In this document: positions 10,742 to 22,304 of the stretch, piece after piece
How the letters are laid out: each line of letters begins with the position of its first letter
Numbering within the stretch: the first letter of the stretch is position 1
From: Ornithodoros turicata
Lineage: Eukaryota; Arthropoda; Arachnida; Ixodida; Argasidae
Length of the DNA: 64,000 bases
NCBI RefSeq assembly: GCF_037126465.1
Contig: NW_026999326.1
Location: 1 to 64,000 of the forward strand
Direction: 5' to 3'
Translations under genes and position numbers: made by a program
The notes under the pieces: model-generated
Seen by the model: the letters and a program-made list of their open reading frames with translations, nothing else
Database searches by the model: none
Told to the model about the DNA's origin: nothing

Positions 10742-11350
10742 AAAAAAAAACAGAGAACAGTATAATGGACAGACTGGAAACCAGTATCGAGCGTCAGACC
10801 GGATTATTGACCCAGTTTGGATACTGGTCTTACTAGATAACCCAGTGTGAGCATTGGTGGTACTGGACAGTCGAGTATGGGCACTGGCCTTACTGGGCAG
10901 TCCAGTGTTTGCACTGGTCTTACTGGAGTGTACAGTGTGGACTTTTGTTTACCTGGAGAGTCCAGTGTGGTCATATTAGGTGTGCGCCAATCGGGTTTTT
11001 CAAGTCCTGTTCTACATACAAGTGTCGTAGCCTGAGAGGCAAATAAGCAGTGCGGTCTGACCTTAATCTGCATACATGGTGGTATGGACTCTGAAATGCG
11101 GAAGAACTCACTCACTCTGCCCAGATTTGTTTTCTTTATTATGTCACTTTCGTGTTTTTATTTTGTTGCGTTGCTTGCCGGGCAACAAATCCAAAACGAA
11201 ATATGCAAGGATTCGATGACTAATTTTGCCTTTGCTTCTTTTGGAAGGTCAGTGAAAAGCTCAATGTAAAGTGGCATGCCATCTGAAAATAAAAGGTTGG
11301 AGATATTCAGTACATGCTGTATTATGTCAAGCAGACCCCTCAATTTGCTC
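10742..11350. repeat. ACTGG-rich nested element, copy 1
   Basis: Begins with an A-run, then many imperfect ACTGG/CCAGT motifs (about 10770-10960), then a non-repetitive part. It interrupts the Gypsy integrase sequence at the same place as the copy at 49351-49909. A related ACTGG-rich block lies at 62270-62700. No coding potential; probably a non-autonomous element, class unknown. Confidence 0.6.
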
Positions 11351-12859
11351 AGAGAAACAAAATGCAAATTGACTGAGGCTGAAATCTGAACGTTTACTCA
11401 ATGATAGAAAATAACTGCAGCATGATCTTACTTAGGTAATGACCTCCAGCTTCTCTGGTGTTGTCCGTGGCGAGTCTGTGACGAGCATGAATGCCTCCCC
11501 TCTGGCACGGCTGCGCTGAAATGCAACTTGTCGCCCTTTCATGTTGTGTCCAGAAATGCTGCATCAAATCGTTGACTGCACTTGTTCATTGTGCCCGCTG
11601 TACGCACATGTCGTTCACAGGAACAGAACTGTCATTCCCAAGGTGAATCTCGAATTGATATGCATAGTGAGTATCAAACGAAAATATTGTATTCACAATC
11701 GTTTGTTGCTATTGAATACATTGCATAAAATACCCGTAGACTCGGAGAACAGGCTGATATGGCAGAAGATTTCAATGCCTAAAATTTGCCGATTGAATAC
11801 CGTACACGGCCTACTTCAGCCAAGATACAAACAAAGAATGATTGTGTTTTGTTTGTATTCCATATTGCATTGTATGTTTGTTGCCCGCCACTCAGACATT
11901 TTGGCTGCGAATGTTGGAGTCCTGACAAACAGGGGAAATGAAGGCTCCACGATGGACGCTCTGAGCAAAGTGCCCAATGTACGTCGTCTCTTTTACCTTC
12001 CGAAACTGAATGTGGACCGAGAGATAGTGATACGGTACGTTGCACTGATCTGTGCTCCTTTGTTGGTGAGGGCAGGAGGCAGGCACGGGCACTTCACATG
12101 ACATTTCAGGTTCAAAATTAAGTTTTGGAGTCCACAGAACAATACAAAATGCAAAAAAAAAGACTGATATCTGCCAGATTATTAATCAGTGGAAGTAAAT
12201 ATAAATTGCACATGAGACAAAAACACCTATAGCGAATTATCTTAGCACGGAGGACCATCTACAACAATTATGGTTATCTTGGTCACTTCCCCAACAACAC
12301 ACATTATCCTGAGGATGTCTCCACAGTGTCACCGTGTCCTCGTCCTTCGATGTGTGTCCCCAGAACGCTCTGAGGATGACACTGGCGGATTGTCCGTGAA
12401 GTGTCATTCAGGTACGTCCTGTGCACACTCCTGTGGGCATGTAGTGGGACGAGAAATATGTTAGCTGCTAAGACCCCTAAAATATTTAGTAGCACATTTG
12501 TTTTCTTTTTGTGCCAATTTTACACTGGTAGATGTACCCAGACTACCCTGAGTGCTTGGGTTCAATGAGTGCCTTGTTGAAAACTAGACTTTATTATGAC
12601 AGTTTACCAAGATGAATGGAGATTATTCAACAGGTGCACAATTTGTGCATCTGCAAATGTTTAAGAATTGGACGAAATCATATTTGAATATGACTCTACC
12701 AAAGCACTTCTCTGCCGGAAAAGGCATTTTATTCTACAAGTTAAAATACTACACCGCATTACAGCACTGCGAGCTAGTGAAATTTGCTCATCACCAAGTT
12801 AAACAGTATGGAACTGAAATAACAAAATTGTCATGAATTACAATATCTGATATAAGACA
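11351..12859. other. Unannotated stretch
   Basis: The 186-codon frame at 11541-12101 has no recognisable domain, an uneven composition and competing frames on the other strand, so I do not call it a gene. No repeats were seen. Confidence 0.35.
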
Positions 12860-13218
12860 TAGAGCCTGAAGTTTTCGGGAAATATTTTTTTCTAAATGCT
12901 GGGGGTAAAAATGGGTAAATAAACATGTGCTCCAAATTCATGTGAATTCGAGTGGAAAAACGTCCAGTATGGTAAATTCTGGGAGAAATCGGGCTCAGTT
13001 ACCCAAACTAACTGTACTGGCTTGGTACAAACAGTGATGTAACTGCATTTGCTGCCAAACAAGTATGTCAGTGCATTCCTACAGACATCCCAGTGAGGGG
13101 AATTTGCCGGGTAAAAATCGGGTTTCACCCTAAAGACTCAAACTTCAATTCGGGGTGCGAATTCGGGGAAGAATTGCATACCCCTGCATCGGGTAAAACC
13201 CTAAAACTTCAGGCTCTA
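12860..13218. mobile_element. MITE with inverted ends TAGAGCCTGAAGTTTT
   Basis: 359 bp. The left end TAGAGCCTGAAGTTTT is mirrored by AAAACTTCAGGCTCTA at the right end, with GGG/CCC next inside. The body has repeated GGGTAAA/CGGGT motifs and no ORF of its own. A clear target duplication was not found, so the superfamily is open. Confidence 0.7.
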
Positions 13219-14806
13219 GATGTACATACATCTGTTTTTCTTTCAGCCCACTTGCTGTGAGCATGTTGAAATCTTATTTCTCAATAGAATAAAATGATCA
13301 ACAGAGCATGCAGCAAGGTCAAGTACGACATTTAATTTTTTAAGATAGGCTGTGACAAATAATAACACAAGACCTCCAGGGTGACGCTCATGAACAGGGC
13401 CCTGTACTTGATGTACACCTACCTTCCAGAATATGTACACAAACCTGTAGCAAGATACATCTGAATACCGGGAATTCAAGTAAACAAATAGCACAAAGCC
13501 TAGCACTGTGCACTGCATAAATTGTAACACTGGTTGCAAATGCATGGGTGCACGAATAATTAAGAGTGCTTTAGAGACACACATGTACATTTGTAATTCG
13601 AAGTTCGAAACTGCGTTCACTCATGTACAACCCACAGCTTTTGGCTGCAAGCCATCAAACACACTCTCGAAGTGCAGAGTTCACAGACCTCTGAGTTGCG
13701 TCCATTCTCACTGGCAGCTGTAAGCACGTGACTTCCCGTGCACTGCCTCACTGGCAGCGACGAGGTCTGTGATGTCAGAGGTGCATGAGTTTCGGTATTC
13801 ATATTTCATAGTGCCATTCTGTCAGCTTATATTACGATTTTCGCTGTGAATCTTTCCGGTTCACGTCGATGCGATGAACAATGTTTTACGTTTATCTGGG
13901 ACAATGTGTGATGACCTGTCGCAACCCTTTATGCAAATTTGTACATGGTACACTATTACTGTAATGTGTGGCAAAACATTCATAACCGTCACCCTGAAGG
14001 CTTTGTATTTTTATCTATTGCAGAGTATTTTGAAGGATTAAATGCCATCTTCTCGTTGGACACTCTCTCTTAGTCTGACATTCTAATGGTACTGTCGTGG
14101 GCTTCAAGAGATGGAACACGGGAGTGTGTGGCTGATAGCTTCGTCCGCCACCTCACCACCTTGTGGCACTTTCTAAATGAACTGGAAAGTGTCTTCCCAT
14201 AGCCTCTGTCGCTGCTACCCCCATCACGCACCGTTTTAGCTACTGATAATTCTGAGGGACTCTGTTACAGCCGGGAGGTATCCTAGTGAGGCGCACAGAG
14301 TTGGGACCACAGCCACTTGAAAGAACGAATAGTATTTGTCATCAACCATTCACAAAAGTGGTTGTGTTTAATGGCATTGAACTCATGGATTGAAACGATG
14401 GCAAGGGTGATGGTTTCAGGTAACACAACAATACCCTCGTCATCTGTTTCCGTGTATCACCACAGAGTGCCGCCACAACTTGCCGAGGACGTTCTGTCTT
14501 GCATATCTGCAGTTCTGTCTTGTAAAGCTCACGATGGTATACTGCACAGCATTCCAGTGCAGCAATTTTTCAGCGAAAGCTGCAGCGGCACGTGCTATAT
14601 GTAACGATAATGATCAAGCTTCCTCGGAAACACGAGCAAATTAAACATAAAGGAGCAAGAATGTGCAGCCAAGCAAGACACAAAAACAATTTCCCGAGCA
14701 GCAAGCGTTTAGTTAATACGGGAACCAGCTTATATTGTTCAAAAATGGAAAAATGTCCATATTTGACAGAAAATCCTGCCGGCAACCCTCCACTCATTCA
14801 GCTTGT
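13219..14806. other. Unannotated stretch
   Basis: Short overlapping frames only (13243-13620 minus, 14317-14604 plus), without recognisable domains. No repeats or RNA genes were seen. Confidence 0.35.
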
Positions 14807-15738
14807 GTACTGCTTGCGACATACTTGTTTGATATCTCCAGCCCCCCGTAAAAGCGGGTTACCGAACCAAGTTGCTGTGCTACCGTCGCCTTCGCCTCAC
14901 TTCCGTTCCCCTGGTGGCGGCGGTGTTCCGCAGCGCCACCAGACGGGAGAGATGGCGATCCGATAACCGCGCGTCGTCTGCTAGCTCCAAATGCGTCAAC
15001 GGGGCAGCGCTTTGCTCGGAATGTTGAATGCAATGGGAATTGTAACCTGTTTCCTTTTGTTCCTGTTTACTGTTTTTGAAACATAAGTACACCGGGTTAG
15101 GCCACATTTGAGCAGTTCCTGCGGGCGTCAGGACTTCTTGTGAAAGGTGTCACAGTAATGCAAGGGACCACGGCTGCTCCGTGAAACTGGCACAAGCGAG
15201 GGATTACCTCATTTTATTTACTGGTGTTATGTGAAGCAAGCAAGCCTCGCTTGCTGGCTAGGATTAAAAAAAGAAATAAATAAATTTATACAAGATGAGG
15301 CAAAGAAACGCTGTGGAACACGGGACCTCAGTAACGCGTTGGTGCCCCTCCACTCTCAATCACTGCGCTCATTCGCCTGGGCAGGGAAGCGTAGAGGGCG
15401 GAAGAACACCTTAGGAACAATCGAGAAAGTGTTGATAATCTTATCAACACTTTCTCGATTGTTCCCGATGTGTTATCCCTGAGGTGTTCTGACCATTCAT
15501 TGGTCCACGCATCCGCACTCCGCATTCCGAAGAAAGCGCTGCCCCGTCGACGCATTTGGAGCTAGCAGACGATGCGCGGTTATCGGATCGCCATCTCTCC
15601 CGTCTGGTGGTGCTGCGCAGCCCCGCCGCCACCAGGGGAACGGAAGTGAGGCGAAGGCGACGGTAGCACAGCAACTTGGTTCGGTAACCCGCTTTTACGG
15701 GGGCTGGAGATATCAAACAAGTATGTCGCAAGCAGTAC
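14807..15738. repeat. Large inverted repeat with about 215-bp arms
   Basis: The left arm, 14807-15020, starts GTACTGCTTGCGACATACTTG. It is mirrored, with few mismatches, by the right arm at about 15522-15738, which ends CAAGTATGTCGCAAGCAGTAC shifted by small differences. About 500 bp lie between them, including a second perfect hairpin at 15414-15465. The minus-strand frames here read one arm only. Probably a foldback or MITE-type element; no target duplication was identified. Confidence 0.75.
15414..15465. repeat. Perfect 25-bp hairpin with 2-base loop
   Basis: The arm at 15414-15438 (GGAACAATCGAGAAAG..., ending GATAA) is the exact reverse complement of 15441-15465, with the loop TC. It lies in the centre of the larger inverted repeat. 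Flanking GAACACCT/AGGTGTTC extends the symmetry after a small gap. Confidence 0.9.
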
Positions 15739-17699
15739 TTCACTTGTTTGGAATGTGGGCTGGAAAGTCGGTTTTGTTGGTGGTGAAATCCTTGTGCTGT
15801 CCAAAGATTTGTTTTTGCAGCTTCACTTGTGTTCCGAATGTCTCGGTATTCTGGCATCCAAGCACTATTGATTATGCACACCAATCCACGCCACTTAAGT
15901 AATTCATGCAATAAAATTTCTCAGAAACCTGCAAAAATTATTTTTGTGATTTTTTCTCCTTTTTTTTTCACCTGGCACAGCATAACACTGTTGTCCTGTC
16001 ATCCAATTCTGTAGCTTCTGTGTGTCACCACTTGCATGACGAGTGACAAAAAGAGACTCATGCTGAGTACCTTTGCTTCACAGCACTTTTTGTCAACAGG
16101 AAAAATAAATGATTGAATGAAATGAAGGAAATGAAAGACCTTGTCTGTACTGTCGTTTTTTTGTCGCCTAGTCTCGGGTTTTTAAGTTAAGGAGAAGGAA
16201 ATTAATTTTGTCCAAATAATTTACAATTTTTTGAACATCGAGATGTAAGGTGTAAAGAAATAAATCACAAATGACGCGTGAAGAGCAGTATCATGAAAAG
16301 TTCGACTGTGAACGTGATGATCTTTCATTGCACCTCAATTATGACACAGATGACACAATCTATATCCACTACAAGCTAGACAACATGTGCAAGTGCTGCA
16401 AATACAAGTTTCTCTCTACCTAACGTAACATCATGTTTTACAAAACACGTAACCCAATTGTTATGAATATCACATTCCGAAAAAATTTTGGAATTGGTGG
16501 AATATGTAAACGTCTGCGAAATGTGAAAAGCGGGGGGATCCTGTCAGTCAAGTTCCCCATTCATCATCTTAAAAATGAAGTTGTTGCAACTGAAAAGCAC
16601 GGGGTATTCGCGAAACATTTACGGTGAACCCTGACAATCATATGCACATCAAAATCCGCTTTCAGTCATCAACAAAACCTACCATTTAGTCCTGCGTGGG
16701 TCGCGTTTTCTCGACCCGTACCCACAGCCGATAAACTCGACTTTTATCGGCACAGAGAATCGGATAAGCCCGCACCCCGCATATTTTCAAAGGTTTGCCC
16801 CACCCGTCACACGAAATTTGATGTGTTTCACCAATGTCCGACCCGCTACCCGTTCCGGCATTAATTTTTCTGGTGCGTGCACGGTCTACCCTGCGGTTAT
16901 TGGTGCACATAAATCGCAATGTAATTCCAAAACAGCATGAAAAAAGGAACACGCCATTGCTCCACAGCGAAGTGGTGATACCTAAGTAGTTGAAGCATAG
17001 CAGATTTATGTTCATTGCAGCGATTGATTCCCCAATAATTCGTCAGACATTAATTTGTATTCGACGTGGTTTGTTTCGGTAAAAACTATAGGAACATTCT
17101 AACTGTATAACACCACAGAAGTTTTCACAGCACAGCGAATTTGAGATCAATAATTACACGTCAAGGGGCAGACACTCACAAACAATGACCAAACCGAACT
17201 ATGACAACAAAAGCGAACTAACTGAACAATAAACTGCACAACAGACATCTGCTCTACTGGATGCTGGATAACATTCTGACGCGGCCATGTTAGCTTGCAG
17301 TGATGCAGCTTGTGGTGCCGCAGCCGCGGACCTGACCGCACATGTACCGAGCAAATTCTTCTTTGTACCCGTTTCAAAAAAAAAAAAAAAAAAGAAACTA
17401 CAAATAATTTTCTTCTTCATCTACCATTCAGTCACTTCCCGGCATTTGCGGTTCCGTTCTGAGATTAAGCCTTTTTCTGGCGGTTGATCCGTTCATCCTT
17501 TGTTATCGGCGCCGGCGCATTCCCGCGGTTTCCACTAGTGCTGCTTGTACTAGTTCCTCACTCAGAATTTTCGTAGTGCTTAATATTAGTTGGTCGGTGG
17601 CGGTAAGAGGCTGCCGTGTTGCTACTGGAACTGCAACTGTGTGCTTCTGACGGGATGTCTGACACAAGTAAGGCATACTCACATTTCTGATTGCCAGGA
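15739..17699. other. Unannotated stretch with poly-A run
   Basis: Contains an A-run near 17370-17393 and AT-rich spacer. A 50-codon frame at 16271-16423 begins MTREEQYHEKFD and ends CKCCKYKFLST. It is acidic, then Cys-rich, but has no recognised homology or other gene evidence. Nothing else was supported. Confidence 0.35.
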
Positions 17700-19663
17700 A
17701 GGCAACAGGCGCGTCGCACAAAACACCTTCAGCGAAAGTATCCAGACGGACGTTTTATCGGCGTGTGCCGTCTGACGTATAACGTAGCTTTCAGCTGATA
17801 TCTGATATTCCTGATGTACCGCATCCTCAGAATGTGTCAGGAGCGACTGAATCAGTTGGACTCGCGTCGGGTGACGTTGTTCATGACAGCGGAGCTTCGC
17901 AGCTGAATGTTGAAACGTCTTCTGGTAGCTGCACCTCGCAGTCGCTTTTCCTACAGCACAGGGTATCAGGCGACGTTTACTTGTCGCATTTGCCAGATGT
18001 AAATAATGTGTCACTCAGATCTTCCGGTACTTCCGAAGTGGAATCTGTAATAGCTAAGTTGAGGGCTTGGGCTCTTGCAGGCGTTCATCAGAATTATGTC
18101 ACAGCGATATTAAAGCTCATAAAGTCACACGATTGTTTTGTAGACATTCCGAGTTGTGCACGATCATTGCTTAACACTCCATGGCACAACAACATAGTAG
18201 AAATGTGTGAGAGAACATAATGTCATTTTGGGTTAAATGCCGGCCTTCAGTATACACTTTCCACATCAGAAACTCTTCCAGATGTGATCCTGTTTAATGT
18301 GAACATAGACGGCCTTCCGATCACAAAAAGCACAAAACACCAGTTTTGGCCGATTCTATGCAAGGTGGTCAACTGTGGCAAAGGTTTAGAACCATTCCCT
18401 GCCGGGGTGTACCATGGAACTTCAAAAGCTTTATGTGCACATACATTTCTCAGCGCATTTGTTGCGGAGCTGTGCGAAGTTTACAGGGAAGGCTTGGAAA
18501 TTCAAGGCAAGAGAGTGAATGTTAAAGTAGCTGCATTCGTGTGCGATGCTCCCGCCAAAGCTTACGTGCTTGCAGTGAAAGGGCACTCGGGCTATAATAG
18601 CTGTACGAAGCGTACGACTGAGGGGGAATATATTGGAGACAGAGTATGTTTCCGAGAAATGAATGCACCATTGCGGACAGATGCGAGTTTTCGAGCCCGT
18701 GAGCACGAGGACCACCACATAGGCACTTCAAAACTGAAGGAGCTTCCCATTGATATTGTGCAACAAGTACCCTTAGAGTATATGCACCTTGTATGTCTCG
18801 GCGTGCAAAAAAAGCTCCTGTCAATGTGGTTCAAAGGAAGCAGAGTACACCGTCTCAGTCCTTCCCTTCGTGAGACCATCTCCTTGAAGCATGCGTCCCT
18901 AGCTTCCTTTGTTCCCGTTGATTTCTCTCGTAAGCCTAGGTCTATTTGTGAACTTGACAGGTGTAAGGCTATGGAGCTACGGATGTTCCTTCTTTACACT
19001 GGTCCAGTCTCGCTAGCATCATCTCTTCCGAGAAATCAGTACAAACACTTTTTGGAACTGCATGTCGCTATTTCCATATGGGTGAGCCCCACGCTGTCTG
19101 AGGAACATGCAGATTATGCAGAGAAGCTGTTGCGCCATTTGGTCCAGAAGCATGCAGTCATATATGGCCAGGAGTTTGCCTCGCACAATGTCCACGGTTT
19201 GCTTCACGTCCGAAACTTTGGTCCTCTTGACAGCTGGAGTGCCTTCCCTTTCGAGAGCTTCATGCATGTCTTGAAAAGGTGTTTGCGGAAACCCGAAAGG
19301 CCTCTGGAGCAGCTGCATAATCGAATTTTAGAACAGAGGTGTATTCCTCCTGTTACTCCTCCTCGTACAAGTGACATCAGTCTTTCTCTTGAAATCAGGA
19401 ATGGCTCAGAAGTGCCAACAGGGTGTATCGGCCCCCTTTATAGGCGCCTTGTGGTACCAGGCCGTTTTCACCTTCAGAACAATTCAAGGGACAGTACGTG
19501 CCTTTTGTTTGATGGAAGTTTTGTGAGGATCACAGCAATAGCCCGCAGTGCTTCTACAGAGCTTCCGTGTACTATAGGAAGAAAGTTCAGGTCTGTACAA
19601 GATCTCTATATGTATCCCTGTGCATCATCCCTACTCGACATTCACGTTTTCTCAAAACCATAA
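17700..19663 (+). pseudogene. CACTA/EnSpm-like transposase with two nonsense codons
   Basis: A single frame runs about 650 codons, from near RRTFYRRV (about 17735) to the stop at 19663. It is broken only by TAA at 17780-17782 and TAA at 18218-18220. The order of conserved blocks is typical of animal transposases of the Transposase_21/DUF4218 type: LRAWALAGVHQNYVTAIL, CHFGLNAGLQYTL, FNVNIDGLPI, a Cys pair in GYNSCTKRTTEGEYI with DRVCF, PLEYMHLVCLGVQKKLL, ELRMFLLYTG, then HNVHGLLHV and FGPLDSWSAFPFES. The assignment to the CACTA group comes from remembered family patterns, not from a search. No flanking CACTA-type inverted repeats were found. The near-intact frame suggests a recently inactivated copy. 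Confidence 0.75.
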
Positions 19664-20058
19664 TGTGTGCGCGTCTGACCATTGGCTTCAGTTAGAATCA
19701 AGTGTACGCTATTGCCTTTCAAGCCTAACTCCTTTGTAGCTTTTCCATTGCCGCACACTGTAGAGCAGTAGTGCCATTGAGCAGAAGGTTGTGTGTACCT
19801 GTGCCGTTTGATCAACTTGCAGTTTCGTTCCAAAATATCCTCACATAGCTTAGACTGGTTGTATATTCTTTCACTGTACTATACGCTATGACAGTATATC
19901 TCTTTGCATGACAGAAAGAAAACATTGGAGATAGCACGTGACGAAGTGTATGTCCACTCAGAAGGGAGCAATAAGGGTGCATTCGCATGCAGGCCACAAC
20001 GCTATGGTGAAAAAGATGAAGCAATGTAGTCCTCACGTTCAGTTGTTGTGGTACCTTA
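19664..20058. other. Spacer after the CACTA-like transposase
   Basis: Possibly the 3' untranslated region of that element. It ends with the TTA target duplication of the next MITE. No genes were seen. Confidence 0.4.
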
Positions 20059-20985
20059 TACCCCTGTCAGACGTACTAATTTAGTGTCACTTAGTTTAAG
20101 TGCACTCCGTCCCGTAATGTCACTTTCACTACGCTCCTGCTACACAGTATAAGTAAGTGTCACTAAGCAGTCATGGTGATGACGATGTGCGAGCTTGAAC
20201 TCCCACCAAACATCGGGGAGTGCAATATACTTTCTCGGTAAAATCGTTTCTCTTACGTCTAGAAACATTTCATAGAGATTTTCTTCGCAGTTGAAGTCGA
20301 TTTAATGTCATAAATATAATTGTTGGGAACCAACACAAGTATATTTATTTGACAAATTTTCAATCTTCTTCTTCACCTTTTTGGTGGTCTTTACTATGTC
20401 TTGCGCGTGCAACTGGCCCGCGATGTCAGCGTACACTTTCGCGTTTCGCTTGGTCCTCCCATGTTCTGATAGCATAGGTCCAGACCATGACAGACATCCA
20501 GACCATCTCAGACCATGACGCCCTGTCTTTTTTGTCTTCCGTTATTCAGTGCTTCACTGCGGGTATTCCGCGATTTCGCCGGAAACACTTAACCACCGTG
20601 CAATGTCAACAAATATGGCTGCCGCGAAGTGGATTACGAACTCTACTGGGCAGTCTGTGAACGAGAGTACCGGATCACGCCAAAAAATCCTTACGTCTTT
20701 CTTGTATAAACCAGCGCTGTCTTAACAAACTTGTCCAAATATAAATTCCGGTTGGGTCGTTTCTTTCCTTTTCCAAAAATAAGCATTTGTTACGCAATTC
20801 CTGCCGTGGAGGCTACGTACTTGATTGTTGCAGGCAAAGTGAAGTGAGTTTGGCGAACTCACTTCATCGTAAGTATACTTTGCATCTAGTGTCACTAAAA
20901 GATGCCGTGTGACTCGTAAAGAATGACACTTATTGCAAGTGTACTCGCTGAAAGTGACACTAAATTAGTACGTCTGACAGGGGTA
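20059..20985. mobile_element. Non-autonomous Harbinger-like MITE, 927 bp
   Basis: The terminal inverted repeats start TACCCCTGTCAGACGTACTA and continue through ATTTAGTGTCACTT, about 34 bp; the right end is the reverse complement. The element is flanked by TTA at 20056-20058 and 20986-20988, the 3-bp TWA-type duplication expected of PIF/Harbinger. GTGTCACTAA-like motifs recur inside both ends. No transposase is encoded, so it would need an enzyme supplied elsewhere. Confidence 0.85.
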
Positions 20986-21685
20986 TTATTTGAGAGCGAT
21001 CCACTGAGACCATTTTACGTGCACAAGGGAAAAGCTGAGGGACTGCGCGAAATACTGACCTACTTTCATAGCGTATTAACAGCAGCCTATACTTCGACAA
21101 GCACAATCAATAGGAACTTGCAACTTGCACACAACCTTCGTTATGTATTTATTTGTTACCCGCTTATTTCTATGCTTGCTCATGTGAGACTTCACTGACG
21201 TCGAAACAGCACACTGTGAAGCTGATCTATGATGGTCTTCCTGTGGCCAGCCTCTGCCTCTTTGAGGATGAACATCTTGTTGTCCACACCAGCAATATAT
21301 TACACTATTCTGCAGCTATCAGAGCACAACTTTGTCCCTATTTGTGCATGGACATCATGTTTATTATCCCTGAAGTTCCCTAAAAAGCCACTTTTCTGTT
21401 GGTCCTTTGAGAATCGGCAGCACGACTTACCGTCCCCATCTCCTATTGCAAAGCCTGCACTTGCTGTTAGCCATCACCGTCACTTCATTATGCATTTCTT
21501 GATTATATAGGATTGGCATAGCATACACTCCGCTGTTTTAACTTAATTGTTGTTTCTGGCAGCCTCCAGTAGATACAAAATTGTAAGATTCCCCATTGAG
21601 CACAACCAGGTGGCAGTCGTGCCATTCACAAGGGCGGTCGGCACAGAATGTTTTTGCCACTAACTTCATTAATCACCACCTCATA
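20986..21685. other. Unannotated stretch
   Basis: Short frames (21153-21510) without recognisable domains. Nothing supported. Confidence 0.35.
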
Positions 21686-22015
21686 GAGAATGATGTGATG
21701 TTGAATGAAGGGCATGACGTGATGGGAAGTTGAATGAAGGGCTATGATGGGATTTGAAGTTGAAGTCCGGGTGATGGGTTTTGAATTTGAAGTTAACGTG
21801 GTGGGATATGAAGTTGAAGTCAGCATGATGGGTTTTGAAGTTGAAGTCAGAGTGTGTGGGTTCGGAAGTCGATGTCCCTGTGTTGGGTTTTGAAGTCAGC
21901 GCGATTGTTTTGAAGGGGAAGTCACCGTGATAGGTTTTGCAGTTTGAAGTCTGTGCGATGGATGTTGAAGATGACGGATGGGTTTCGCAGTCCTCATAAT
22001 AGGTTTTGAAGCCGA
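21686..22015. repeat. Degenerate minisatellite, about 28-30-bp unit
   Basis: Roughly ten diverged copies of a unit like GATGGGTTTTGAAGTTGAAG followed by TCAGCGT. Length and sequence vary between copies. Frames that read through it on the minus strand are repeat artefacts. Confidence 0.8.
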
Positions 22016-22151
22016 CAGTGCTTAGTCGATGTCTGACGTTCACGCTTCGCGTTTCGTGTCTGCTCTGGGCGTTTGGGCCTGACAGTGCAGAAGCATGGCT
22101 GACTTGCTCCCCCCCCCACTTGTTGTGTATCGGCGGACGCAGAGAGGGGAA

Positions 22152-22304
22152 CCCAAGCAGCACAATGTACCGAAAGTCGAGTGCAATAGGGGTGGACGGG
22201 TAGGTGGAAGGCCTTGAACAGACTCGTGAAACTGAAGAACATTGATAAGAGACGTACCGTCCACCCCTATTGCACTCGAGTTTCAGTACAGTGTGCTGCT
22301 TGGG
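22152..22304. repeat. Inverted repeat, about 49-bp arms
   Basis: The arm at 22152-22200 starts CCCAAGCAGCACAATGTAC and ends GGGGTGGACGGG. It is mirrored at 22257-22304 with a few mismatches, leaving a central part of about 56 bp. It is a small foldback structure of unknown origin. Confidence 0.8.

Larger units (their letters stand above)
10263..11350 (+). repeat. Duplicated module, copy 1 (partner at 48879-49909)
   Basis: From the LINE tail GTCCTCTTGACCCTTGGGG through the Gypsy fragment and ACTGG-rich element to TTGCTC at 11350, this block matches 48879-49909 in the same order, with few substitutions and some indels. The partner lies inside the LTR-bounded Gypsy element; this copy has no LTRs near it. 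Either a segmental duplication or two insertions of an already chimeric element would explain it. Confidence 0.85.

Noticed and set aside
11541..12101. 186-codon frame as a gene
   Set aside because: Uneven composition, no domain, competing frames on the minus strand and no splice-site support.
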